This document shows positions 41,579-49,783 of a stretch of 64,000 nucleotides of DNA, piece after piece. The notes beneath the pieces were generated by a model. The model did not search any database, was not told the origin of the DNA, and saw only the letters and a list, made by a program, of their open reading frames with translations. Source of the stretch: Rhizobium chutanense. GTDB taxonomy: Bacteria; Pseudomonadota; Alphaproteobacteria; Rhizobiales; Rhizobiaceae. The position numbers and the translations under genes are program-made. The stretch lies in the NCBI RefSeq assembly GCF_002531935.1, contig NZ_NWSV01000020.1:51046-115045 (forward strand), read 5' to 3'. Each line of letters starts with the position of its first letter. Position 1 is the stretch's first letter.

Positions 41579-42706
41579 ATGACCAGACTCCTTTCCATGA
41601 AACGACGCCATTTTCTTCAGGCTTCCGCAGCCGTCACTCTCGTCGGCGCGGCGCCTGGTCTCCTCTCCTCACGCGCGCTTGCGCAGACGGCGCTGACCGT
41701 CGGCTTCATCTATGTCGGTCCCAAGGACGACTATGGCTACAACCAGGCGCACGCCGAGGGGGCCGCTGTCATCAAGGCGATGCCTGGGATCACCGTCGTC
41801 GAAGAGGAGAACGTGCCTGAAACGGTCGACGTGCAGAAGACGATGGAATCGATGATCAATCTCGACGGCGCCACGCTGCTCTTCCCGACCTCCTTCGGCT
41901 ATTTCGATCCGCATATGCTGGCCATGGCCGCCAAGCATCCGGACATTCAATTCCGTCACTGCGGCGGCATGTGGCAGGAGGGCAAGCATCCGGCCAATAC
42001 CGGCTCCTATTTCGGCTATATTTTCCAGGGCCAATATCTGAACGGCATCGCCGCCGGCCATGCGACGAAGAGCAAGAAGATCGGCTTCGTCGCCGCCAAG
42101 CCGATCCCGCAGGTGCTGCAGAACATCAACGCCTTCCTGCTCGGTGCGCGCAGCGTCGATCCTGCTATCACCTGCCAGGTGATCTTCACCGGCGAATGGT
42201 CGCTTGCCGTCAAGGAAGCCGAAGCCACCAACGCGCTGGTCGACCAGGGCGCCGACGTCATCACCTGCCATGTCGACAGCCCGAAGGTGGTCGTCGAAAC
42301 CGCCGCCGGCCGCGGCGCCTTCGTCTGCGGCTACCACGCCAATCAGAGCCCGCTTGCGCCGGAGAAATACCTCACCGGCGCCGAATGGGCCTGGGGCAAT
42401 GTCTATAGCGACTTCGCCAAGAAGGCCCAGGCCGGAGAAAAGCTCGGCAACTTCGTGCGCGGCGGCCTCAAGGACGGTTTCGTCAAGATGAGCGCGCTCG
42501 GCCCCGGCGTACCCGAGGCGGGCCACAAGGCATTCGAAGCCACACATGCCGAGATGATGAAGGGCGGCTTCTCGGTCTTCAAGGGGCCGCTGAAGGATAA
42601 CAAGGGCAACACCGTCGTCACTGCCGACAAGAGCTATGCCGAAGATGCGATCGAGCTCGAAAGCATGAACTACCTGGTCGAGGGTGTCGTCGGGTCCACG
42701 GCCTAA
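41579..42706 (+). CDS. BMP-family ABC transporter substrate-binding protein, biuret operon
   Basis: A 375-residue periplasmic binding protein of the BMP/PnrA-like family. A Tat-type leader (MKRRHFLQASAAVTLVGAAP from residue 7, with consecutive Arg) is cut after ALA. The mature start LTVGFIYVGPKDDYGYNQAH and GSYFGYIFQGQYLNGIAAGH are family hallmarks. Known relatives bind purine nucleosides or related heterocycles. Clustering with biuret hydrolase suggests biuret, triuret or a purine-derived precursor as ligand (inference). GGGGAG seven bases upstream sets the start. Confidence 0.9.
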   Translation: MTRLLSMKRRHFLQASAAVTLVGAAPGLLSSRALAQTALTVGFIYVGPKDDYGYNQAHAEGAAVIKAMPGITVVEEENVPETVDVQKTMESMINLDGATLLFPTSFGYFDPHMLAMAAKHPDIQFRHCGGMWQEGKHPANTGSYFGYIFQGQYLNGIAAGHATKSKKIGFVAAKPIPQVLQNINAFLLGARSVDPAITCQVIFTGEWSLAVKEAEATNALVDQGADVITCHVDSPKVVVETAAGRGAFVCGYHANQSPLAPEKYLTGAEWAWGNVYSDFAKKAQAGEKLGNFVRGGLKDGFVKMSALGPGVPEAGHKAFEATHAEMMKGGFSVFKGPLKDNKGNTVVTADKSYAEDAIELESMNYLVEGVVGSTA

Positions 42707-42726
42707 CCGCAACAGGGAGAAGCGCC

Positions 42727-43857
42727 ATGAGCGTTCAGGCCGATGATCCCGCAATATCAGTCGCTTCCGGCAAATCAGCCTCGCTGCGTCCCCTGCTCGA
42801 ATGGATGGCGCGCAAGGCCGAACCGATCATTATCGGCCTTGTGGCCATCCTGATCGGGCTCGGGCTCTTCTCCCTCTTCATCCTGGCGATCGGCAAATCG
42901 CCGGTCGTGCTCTTCCAACTCATGTACACCGGCGGCTTCGGCAGCTGGTTTTCGGTGCAAAACAGCTTAAGCCGCGCCGCACCCCTTCTCCTGACGGCGC
43001 TCTGCGTCGCCCTGCCCGCCCGCCTCGGCCTCGTCATCATCGGCGGGGAAGGAGCGGTCGTGCTGGGCGGCGTTGCTGCAGCAGCCATGGCCATGCCGCT
43101 CGTCGGCGCCGCGCCTGTTTCCCTCACCCTCATTCTCATGGGCATTGCTGCCATGGTGGTCGGCGGCGCCTGGATCGGCCTTGCCGGTTTCCTGCGCCAC
43201 TACCGCGGCGTCAACGAGACCATTTCTTCGCTGCTGCTGTCCTATATCGCCATTGCGCTGATGAACCAGTTCGTCGAGGGGCCGTTGCGCGATCCCGCCA
43301 GTCTCAACAAACCCTCGACCAAACCGCTGCCAGCAGACTATATGCTCGGCAACATCCCCGGCATGGATGTGCATTGGGGCCTGGTGATCGGCATCCTCGC
43401 CTGCATCCTTTCCTTTATCCTGATCGAAGTGACGAGCTATGGTTTTGCGGCGCGGATCGCCGGCGGCAATGTGCGCGCCGCCCAGATCCAAGGTCTGCCG
43501 GTCGGCAGGCTGATCGCCGGCTTTACCGCGATCGCCGGCAGCTTTGCCGGGCTCGCCGGCATGATCGAGGTCGTCGCCGTCCAGGGCAGCGCCAATGCCT
43601 CGCTCGCCGCGGGTTATGGCTATACCGGCATTCTTGTCGCCTTCCTGGCCCGCCACAATCCGCTGGCGATCATCCCGGTCGCGATCCTGCTCGGGGGCAT
43701 CGATGCTTCCGGTGGCCTCATCCAGCGCCGCATGGGCATGCCCGACGCTACGGTGCTGGTGCTGCAGGGCACGCTCTTCATCGTCATCCTCTTCTGCGAA
43801 ACCTTCTACGGCCGCTTCAAGATCTTCAATCCCGACCTCTGGAAAAGGAGCCTCTGA
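42727..43857 (+). CDS. BMP-type ABC transporter permease 1
   Basis: A 376-residue permease of the RbsC-like superfamily, nucleoside-type (YufP/NupP) subgroup, with about ten membrane segments. The conserved glycine-rich motif LGLVIIGGEGAVVLGGVAAA and the later GFAARIAGGNVRAAQIQGLP (ATPase contact) are clear. Its TGA overlaps the next gene's ATG. It forms the channel with permease 2. Confidence 0.91.
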   Translation: MSVQADDPAISVASGKSASLRPLLEWMARKAEPIIIGLVAILIGLGLFSLFILAIGKSPVVLFQLMYTGGFGSWFSVQNSLSRAAPLLLTALCVALPARLGLVIIGGEGAVVLGGVAAAAMAMPLVGAAPVSLTLILMGIAAMVVGGAWIGLAGFLRHYRGVNETISSLLLSYIAIALMNQFVEGPLRDPASLNKPSTKPLPADYMLGNIPGMDVHWGLVIGILACILSFILIEVTSYGFAARIAGGNVRAAQIQGLPVGRLIAGFTAIAGSFAGLAGMIEVVAVQGSANASLAAGYGYTGILVAFLARHNPLAIIPVAILLGGIDASGGLIQRRMGMPDATVLVLQGTLFIVILFCETFYGRFKIFNPDLWKRSL

Positions 43858-44783
43858 TGGTAGAGACGGGCATCGGCATCTGGGGCGTGCCGCTCGCGAT
43901 CCTGGCGGGCGCCATCCGCGTTTCCACCCCCTTCATCTTCGTCAGTCTGGGCGAGACGATCACCGAGCGCTCCGGCCGCATCAATCTCGGCCTGGAAGGT
44001 ACGCTCGTCTTCGGCGCGATGACGGCCTACGCCGTCGCCGTCATGACCAACTCGCCCTGGCTCGGCGTGCTTGCCGCCATGGCGACCGGCGCCATCTTCG
44101 GTCTCGTTCACGGCTGGATCTGCAAATGGCCGAAGGTGAACGATATCGCGATCGGCATTGCGATGATGCAGTTCGGCCTGGGCCTCGCCTTCTTCCTCGG
44201 CAAGTCCTTCATTCAGCCGGCCGCGCCGCATCTGCCGGCGATCCCCTTCGGTTTCTGGTCGAGCCTGCCGCAGCTCCAGGCGGCGCTGAACATCAACGTG
44301 CTCTTCATCCTCGGCGCCCTGCTGGCCTTCGCCCTGCGGTGGGCCTTCGGCAATACGCGCCTGGGTCTCATCCTGCGCGTCGTCGGCGACAGCACGGATG
44401 CGGCGCGCGCCATGGGCATCGATCCGGATCGGGTGCGCCTGCTTGCGACGGCCGCCGGCGGGTCGTTGGCGGCGATCGGCGGCGCCTATCTCTCGCTTTA
44501 TTATCCCGGATCGTGGAACGAGGGCATATCTTCAGGCCAGGGCTTGATGGCCGTCGCACTCGTCATCTTCGCCCGCTGGAACCCGGTCGGCTGCTTCCTC
44601 GCCGCCCTGCTCTTCGGCGGGGCCGGCGCGCTGGGGCCGGCGCTGCAATCGGTCGGCGTGACCCAGGGCTACTATCTCTTCTATGCGGCCCCTTATGTGC
44701 TCACCCTCATCATCATGATCGCGACCTCGTCGCCGACACGCTCGCTCGCCGGCGCGCCGGGCGCGCTGTCGCTGACGAAATGA
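43857..44783 (+). CDS. BMP-type ABC transporter permease 2
   Basis: A 308-residue permease of the YufQ/NupQ subgroup. It opens with ISVSTPFIFVSLGETITERSG-like sequence (RVSTPFIFVSLGETITERSG at about residue 20) and carries INLGLEGTLVFGAMTAYAVA and VVGDSTDAARAMGIDPDRVR. A 90-bp gap separates it from biuH. The start overlaps the preceding stop (TGATG). Confidence 0.91.
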   Translation: MVETGIGIWGVPLAILAGAIRVSTPFIFVSLGETITERSGRINLGLEGTLVFGAMTAYAVAVMTNSPWLGVLAAMATGAIFGLVHGWICKWPKVNDIAIGIAMMQFGLGLAFFLGKSFIQPAAPHLPAIPFGFWSSLPQLQAALNINVLFILGALLAFALRWAFGNTRLGLILRVVGDSTDAARAMGIDPDRVRLLATAAGGSLAAIGGAYLSLYYPGSWNEGISSGQGLMAVALVIFARWNPVGCFLAALLFGGAGALGPALQSVGVTQGYYLFYAAPYVLTLIIMIATSSPTRSLAGAPGALSLTK

Positions 44784-44873
44784 GGAGGCGGCAGCCGATT
44801 TCCAGCCTCGCACTGAAGCGCTCGAACCGACGGAACAATATTCAAACCCGCGGGTGAATAGGAGAAGAAGACG

Positions 44874-45575
44874 ATGGACGCCGTGGTCGAAACCAAAGGA
44901 CATTATATCGACGCCGACCCCTATGCCTGGCCTTACAACGGCGCCCTGCGGCCGGACAATACCGCTCTGATCATCATCGACATGCAGACGGATTTCTGCG
45001 GCAAGGGCGGCTATGTCGACCACATGGGATACGACCTGTCGCTGGTCCAGGCGCCTATCGAGCCGATCAAGAAGGTGTTGGCCGCCATGCGCGCCAAGGG
45101 TTATCACATCATCCACACGCGCGAGGGTCATCGGCCCGATCTTGCCGACCTGCCGGCCAACAAGCGCTGGCGTTCGCAGCGCATCGGCGCAGGCATCGGC
45201 GATCCCGGCCCCTGCGGGCGCATCCTCACACGCGGCGAACCCGGCTGGGACATCATCCCGGAACTCTATCCGATCGAGGGCGAGACCATCATCGACAAGC
45301 CCGGCAAGGGCTCGTTCTGCGCCACCGATCTGGAACTGATCCTCAACCAGAAGCGGATCGAAAACATCATCCTCACAGGCATCACGACTGATGTCTGCGT
45401 GTCCACCACGATGCGCGAGGCCAACGATCGCGGCTTCGAATGCCTGCTTCTGGAAGACTGCTGCGGCGCGACCGATTACGGCAACCATCTCGCTGCCATC
45501 AAGATGGTGAAAATGCAGGGCGGCGTCTTCGGTTCCGTTTCCAATTCCACAACGCTCGTGAGCCAGCTGCCATGA
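44874..45575 (+). CDS. biuH: Biuret hydrolase
   Basis: Isochorismatase-like cysteine hydrolase converting biuret to allophanate and ammonia. The 233 residues and sequence (YNGALRPDNTALIIIDMQTD, KRWRSQRIGAGIGDPGPCGR) match, from memory, the structurally studied R. leguminosarum BiuH. The catalytic triad falls at the same numbers: Asp36, Lys142 (IIDKPGKGSF) and Cys175 (TGITTDVCVSTTM). It lies between permease 2 and the ATPase gene, overlapping the latter by ATGA. Its product is the substrate of the AtzF encoded 5 kb upstream. Confidence 0.95.
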   Translation: MDAVVETKGHYIDADPYAWPYNGALRPDNTALIIIDMQTDFCGKGGYVDHMGYDLSLVQAPIEPIKKVLAAMRAKGYHIIHTREGHRPDLADLPANKRWRSQRIGAGIGDPGPCGRILTRGEPGWDIIPELYPIEGETIIDKPGKGSFCATDLELILNQKRIENIILTGITTDVCVSTTMREANDRGFECLLLEDCCGATDYGNHLAAIKMVKMQGGVFGSVSNSTTLVSQLP

Positions 45576-47122
45576 GCACGATCCGCGACACTCCGCTCCC
45601 GCAACCCGGCAAGGCCGTCGGCATCGACACGATCGACATGACGATGCGTTTCGGCAGTTTCACCGCCCTCGACCATGTCTCGATCAAGGTGCCCTCAGGC
45701 AGCTTCCACGCCCTGCTCGGCGAGAACGGCGCCGGCAAGTCGACGCTCGTCAAATGCATCATGGGCTTCTATCACGCGACGGCAGGTTCTCTTTCCGTCG
45801 ATGGCCGCGAGGTGGCGATTGCCTCGCCCAAGGATGCGGCGAGCTACGGCCTCGGCATGGTCTATCAGCACTTCACGCTGGTCCCTTCGCTGACCGGTGC
45901 CGAAAACCTCGTCATCAGCCGGGCGGAAGTCCCCGCCATCATCAACTGGGCGAAAGAGCGGAAGGATCTTTCCGCCTTCATGGAGCGGATGCCCTTCAAG
46001 ATCCCGCTCGACCGGCCGGTGAGCGAACTGGCCGCCGGCGAGAAACAGAAGCTTGAAATCGTCAAGCAGCTCTATCTCGGCCGCTCCTTTCTCGTCCTCG
46101 ACGAACCAACCTCCGTGCTGACGCCGGCGGAAGCCGACGAGATGCTCGGCCTTGTGCGTGGGATGACCGAGCGCGGCGAACTGACCGTGCTGATGATCTC
46201 TCACAAGTTCCACGAGGTGACGAAATTCGCCGATGCCGTCTCGATCCTGCGGCGCGGCAAGCTGGTCGGTACGGGCAAGGTCGGCGAGCTCTCCACCGCA
46301 GATATGGCGGCGATGATGATCGGGGACGTCAAGCTCGCCGAGCTTGATACCCGTGTTCCGGTCTCCGAGAGCGCCGGCCCGGTGCTTGAGGTCGAACAGG
46401 TGACGGCGCCGGATCGTTCCGGTCTCAAGACCATCGAGATCGACAATCTCATGGTCCGTTCCGGCGAGATCGTCGGCATTGCCGGCATCTCCGGCAATGG
46501 CCAGAAGGAACTGACGGAAATCCTTGCCGGCCAGCGGCCGACCAATGCCGGCCGTGTCAGTGTCAAAGGCGAGGCCTACGGCGCGACACGCCGCGAGACG
46601 CGCAAGAACAATGTCCGCTTCATCCCCGAGGAGCCGCTGCAGAATGCCTGTGCCCCGCGCATGACGGTCAGCGAAAATCTCGCCTTCCGCACCTTCGATC
46701 TCAAGGCGGACGGCAAGGACGCGGTCTGGCTGAACAAGGGCAAGATGAGAAAGCGCGCCACGGCGCTGATTTCCGACTTCAAGGTGAAGACGGCCTCGTC
46801 TTCCTCGCCGATTGCCGCGCTTTCCGGCGGCAATGTGCAGCGCGCCGTGCTTGCCCGCGAACTCACAGGCAAGGTGGATCTGCTGATCGTCTCGAACCCG
46901 TGTTTCGGCCTCGATTTCTCCGCCGTTGCCGAGATCCGAGCCCGTATCATGAAGGCGCGCAATTCCGGCACTGCGGTTTTGCTGCTCTCCGAGGACCTCG
47001 ACGAACTGCTTGAGATGTCCGATCGCATCATGGTCATTTCCGAAGGCAGGCTGGTCTACGAGACGCCGGCGCGCGCAGCCGATATCGGCGTGATCGGCGC
47101 CCATATGGCGGGGCATCACTGA
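45572..47122 (+). CDS. BMP-type ABC transporter ATP-binding protein (two ABC domains)
   Basis: A 516-residue double ATPase of the YufO/NupO type. Domain 1 has LLGENGAGKSTLVKCIMGF (Walker A at 50-58), AAGEKQKLEIVKQLYLG and FLVLDEPTSVLTP. Domain 2 has the usual degenerate P-loop GISGNGQKELTEILAG and LSGGNVQRAVLARELTG. It couples to the two permeases encoded before biuH; the hydrolase genes flank it, so the transporter and enzymes form one operon. TGATG overlap with the next gene. Confidence 0.92.
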   Translation: MSTIRDTPLPQPGKAVGIDTIDMTMRFGSFTALDHVSIKVPSGSFHALLGENGAGKSTLVKCIMGFYHATAGSLSVDGREVAIASPKDAASYGLGMVYQHFTLVPSLTGAENLVISRAEVPAIINWAKERKDLSAFMERMPFKIPLDRPVSELAAGEKQKLEIVKQLYLGRSFLVLDEPTSVLTPAEADEMLGLVRGMTERGELTVLMISHKFHEVTKFADAVSILRRGKLVGTGKVGELSTADMAAMMIGDVKLAELDTRVPVSESAGPVLEVEQVTAPDRSGLKTIEIDNLMVRSGEIVGIAGISGNGQKELTEILAGQRPTNAGRVSVKGEAYGATRRETRKNNVRFIPEEPLQNACAPRMTVSENLAFRTFDLKADGKDAVWLNKGKMRKRATALISDFKVKTASSSSPIAALSGGNVQRAVLARELTGKVDLLIVSNPCFGLDFSAVAEIRARIMKARNSGTAVLLLSEDLDELLEMSDRIMVISEGRLVYETPARAADIGVIGAHMAGHH

Positions 47123-47790
47123 TGGCGGAGATCAAGGCAGAACCTTTCGCCTTTCCGGTGAAGCACGACCAGCTTGCCCTCATCGTCATCGACATGCAGC
47201 GGGATTTCGCCGAGCCCGGCGGCTTCGGCGCCAGCCTCGGCAATGATGTCAGCCGCATCACCAGAATCGTGCCCGATGTCAAACGCCTCATCCAGGGCTT
47301 CCGTTACGCCGGGCTGCCGGTCATCCACACGATGGAATGCCACAGGCCCGATCTTTCCGATCTGCCGCCGGCCAAACGCGACCGCGGCAATCCCTCGCTC
47401 CGGATCGGCGACGAAGGCCCGATGGGCCGCATTCTCATCTCCGGCGAACCCGGCACGGCGATCCTGCCGGAACTTGCGCCGCTTAAGGGCGAAGTGATTA
47501 TCGAAAAACCCGGCAAGGGCGCCTTCTATGCGACCGAACTCGGCGACGTGCTGCAGCAAAAGGGCATCAAACAGCTGGTTTTCGCAGGTGTCACGACCGA
47601 AGTCTGCGTCCAGACCACCATGCGCGAGGCAAACGACCGCGGCTATGAGTGCCTGCTCGCCGAGGAGGCGACGGAAAGCTATTTTCCGGAGTTCAAGGCC
47701 GCCGCCATCGCGATGATCCGTGCCCAAGGCGCGATCGTCGGCTGGACGGCGCATGTCGACGACATATTGGAAAGCCTCGCCCATGCCTGA
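47122..47790 (+). CDS. trtA: Isochorismatase-like cysteine hydrolase, candidate triuret hydrolase
   Basis: A 222-residue paralogue of BiuH with the complete triad Asp24 (LIVIDMQRDFAEPGG), Lys129 (IIEKPGKGAF) and Cys162 (AGVTTEVCVQTTMREANDRG). The region between differs from BiuH (KRDRGNPSLRIGDEGPMGRI instead of the KRWRSQRIGAGIGDPGPCGR block), so substrate preference should differ. A close BiuH relative, TrtA, hydrolyses triuret to biuret, and a triuret hydrolase would complete the pathway here; this is inference. A ureidoacrylate-type or other amidase is the alternative. It overlaps both neighbours. Confidence 0.75.
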   Translation: MAEIKAEPFAFPVKHDQLALIVIDMQRDFAEPGGFGASLGNDVSRITRIVPDVKRLIQGFRYAGLPVIHTMECHRPDLSDLPPAKRDRGNPSLRIGDEGPMGRILISGEPGTAILPELAPLKGEVIIEKPGKGAFYATELGDVLQQKGIKQLVFAGVTTEVCVQTTMREANDRGYECLLAEEATESYFPEFKAAAIAMIRAQGAIVGWTAHVDDILESLAHA

Positions 47791-48130
47791 AACAACCCGC
47801 GAATTGCTGACCTCAGGCGGCTGGAAGGATCTGGAATTCGGGCCCTTCCGCGACGGAGTGACGATCCACTGGATCCGGCCCTTCGAGGGCGACCAGCCAG
47901 GCGTGGCGCTCCTGAAATACGAAGCCGGCGCCGGCGTTCCCCGCCATCGCCATGAGGGGCTGGAAACCATTCTCGTGCTCGACGGCGTGCAATCCGACGA
48001 GGCAGGCGACTACGGCCGCGGCAGCTATATCGTCAACGCAGCCGGCAGCGAGCATTCGGTCTGGAGCGATACCGGCTGCGTCGTGCTCATCCAGTGGGAC
48101 CGGCCCGTGACGATGCTGGAGGAGAAATAA
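47783..48130 (+). CDS. Small cupin protein
   Basis: A 115-residue single-domain cupin. Metal ligands are expected at His55, His57 and Glu61 (GVPRHRHEGLETILVLDG) and His91 (AAGSEHSVWSD). It resembles the anti-sigma ChrR-type or AraC-cupin-like domains but stands alone. The start overlaps the end of the hydrolase gene by 8 bp, so it is the last operon gene. Its role is unknown; a metal-dependent hydrolytic or sensing step in ureide breakdown is possible. Confidence 0.82.
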   Translation: MPETTRELLTSGGWKDLEFGPFRDGVTIHWIRPFEGDQPGVALLKYEAGAGVPRHRHEGLETILVLDGVQSDEAGDYGRGSYIVNAAGSEHSVWSDTGCVVLIQWDRPVTMLEEK

Positions 48131-48138
48131 CGTTAGCC

Positions 48139-48165
48139 GAGGCATATCGTCCTTCGATATGCCTC
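48139..48165 (+). terminator. Terminator of biuret operon
   Basis: Perfect 11-bp hairpin GAGGCATATCG/CGATATGCCTC (48139-48149/48155-48165) with loop TCCTT, nine bases after the cupin stop. The trailing GTTGTG is only weakly T-rich. Position at the operon end supports termination. Confidence 0.7.
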
Positions 48166-48372
48166 GTTGTGATCATGCCACGTCACGGCGTCAAATCAGG
48201 AACCGGCGCCACAGTTTCTCTCCACCCTCGTTTTCCGCGCTCACGCGCCGATAAATCCTGTTGCAGGAATACCACGACCAATAAAGCCATAGATTGCATC
48301 CAATCCCCGGTCGCTTGACAGCCGTGATCACGATCCTTAGCGAGACGGCATGGGCATGGTCAGGATCGGCAA

Positions 48373-49647
48373 GTGAGATACCTCAGACAACTGAAGATAG
48401 CAGTGCTCTATCCCGATAATGGGGCGGGAAGCGCACTCGATCGAAACAACCGCATAGCGGTCTTTCTCTTTGCAATCCTGCCCGGACTTTCGCCGAACTT
48501 TAACTCCTTCATCCTTCTGGCGTCGATGGTGTGGGGCATCTACTGTCTGGCGACGGGTCGGCTGGCCTTGAACCTCTCGAGATCGGACCGGCTGGTTGCC
48601 ATTGGCATGTCGGTCTACCCGCTGGTGATGATCGCCAGCATATTCATCAATCCGCCCTACTCCGAAGAACTGAACTGGATATTCCGGCTGCTGCCTTTCT
48701 TTTCGGTCTGGCTGATATTGCCGCGGATGCGCCAGTCTCCCGATGGCAGCCTCTTGCCGCTGTTTATCCTCGGCGCCGGTATCGGTATGATCGTGACCTT
48801 TCTCTTCAGTCTGCTGCAGATCATGTTCCTGATGGAGAGGGCAGAGGCCGGCACTTCGAACGCTGCACTGCTCGGCGTGATCGGCGTTCTTTTCGGCGGT
48901 ATTTCGCTTCTGAACGTTCAATCACCCAAGAGTGTCGAGCAAAGAATTGCCATACTGGGATATGCCGCCGGTCTGGGCTGCGTCCTGCTTTCCGGAACGC
49001 GCTCGGCCTGGCTGGTGATCCCCATCCATATCGTCATCTTTCTCTGGTATTTTCGCAAACACAGCTTCCATCTGAGTTTACGCAGCCTCGCCATCACCGG
49101 CTCTTTGCTGTTTGCGGGACTGATTGCTCTGGGCAGCGGCCAGATCCTCCATCGAATCGAGGCGCTGCAGGACAATATGGCATCGCTCGAACGCAGCGAC
49201 GGCGAAGTCACGTCGCTGAGTGCACGGTTCGCTCTGTACAAGGGGGCAGTGTCAGCGATCAGCAAGGACCCGTTGACAGGTTACGGCCCGCAAAACCGGA
49301 TGGCTTCGGTGCTGGCGGAACTGCCCGAGACGATAAGGCCGCAACTGACCTATTCGCATGTCCATAATGGTTTTCTCACCGCGGGGATCGACGCCGGCAT
49401 TTTCGGCATTGCAGCGCTTTCGCTGATGCTCGCGACACCCGTGATCGGCGCGTGGCGAAAGGAATCCGGGCCGGGCCGGGACTTGGCTATTGCGCTCGCT
49501 CTTCTGCTCGTCAGCAGCTACGTCATAACCGGCAGCTTTGGCATCATGTTCAATCAGAAGGCCTTGGACCCGATCTTCGCCTATCTGGTCGCCCTGATTT
49601 GCGTGGATCGCGGCAGCACAGGTTTTGCGCCCGTCGTCCGCGACTGA
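48373..49647 (+). CDS. O-antigen ligase/polymerase-like membrane protein (Wzy/ExoQ type)
   Basis: An inner-membrane protein of 424 residues with ten or more predicted helices (AVFLFAILPGLSPNFNSFIL, LLPFFSVWLILPRM and others). The long periplasmic loop carries RFALYKGAVSAISKDPLTGY, then HVHNGFLTAGIDAGIFGI, the conserved HNxxL-like part of Wzy_C/O-antigen ligase proteins. It probably polymerises or ligates a surface polysaccharide. GTG start; no strong ribosome binding site. Converges on the dehydratase gene. Confidence 0.82.
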   Translation: MRYLRQLKIAVLYPDNGAGSALDRNNRIAVFLFAILPGLSPNFNSFILLASMVWGIYCLATGRLALNLSRSDRLVAIGMSVYPLVMIASIFINPPYSEELNWIFRLLPFFSVWLILPRMRQSPDGSLLPLFILGAGIGMIVTFLFSLLQIMFLMERAEAGTSNAALLGVIGVLFGGISLLNVQSPKSVEQRIAILGYAAGLGCVLLSGTRSAWLVIPIHIVIFLWYFRKHSFHLSLRSLAITGSLLFAGLIALGSGQILHRIEALQDNMASLERSDGEVTSLSARFALYKGAVSAISKDPLTGYGPQNRMASVLAELPETIRPQLTYSHVHNGFLTAGIDAGIFGIAALSLMLATPVIGAWRKESGPGRDLAIALALLLVSSYVITGSFGIMFNQKALDPIFAYLVALICVDRGSTGFAPVVRD

Positions 49648-49658
49648 CGCCGATGGAC

Positions 49659-49770
49659 TAAAGCACGTCGCGTCAATTTTGATTCATTCGACGTGCTTTA
49701 GGTTTTTGTTTTTACGCATGTCGTTGTCGCAAAACCGCCGCACACTTTTGCGCGACCTGCTCTAAGAGCA
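49659..49770. repeat. Rhizobial intergenic palindromic repeat / terminator
   Basis: TAAAGCACGTCG/CGACGTGCTTTA (49659-49670/49689-49700) is a perfect 12-bp stem followed by GGTTTTTGTTTTT, which suits a terminator for the plus strand. The second half (CGCATGTCGTTGTCGCAAAA, then CACACTTTTGCGCGACCTGC) matches, from memory, a very common Rhizobium interspersed element. It separates two converging genes. Confidence 0.7.
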
Positions 49771-49783
49771 GGATGCTCGATTC

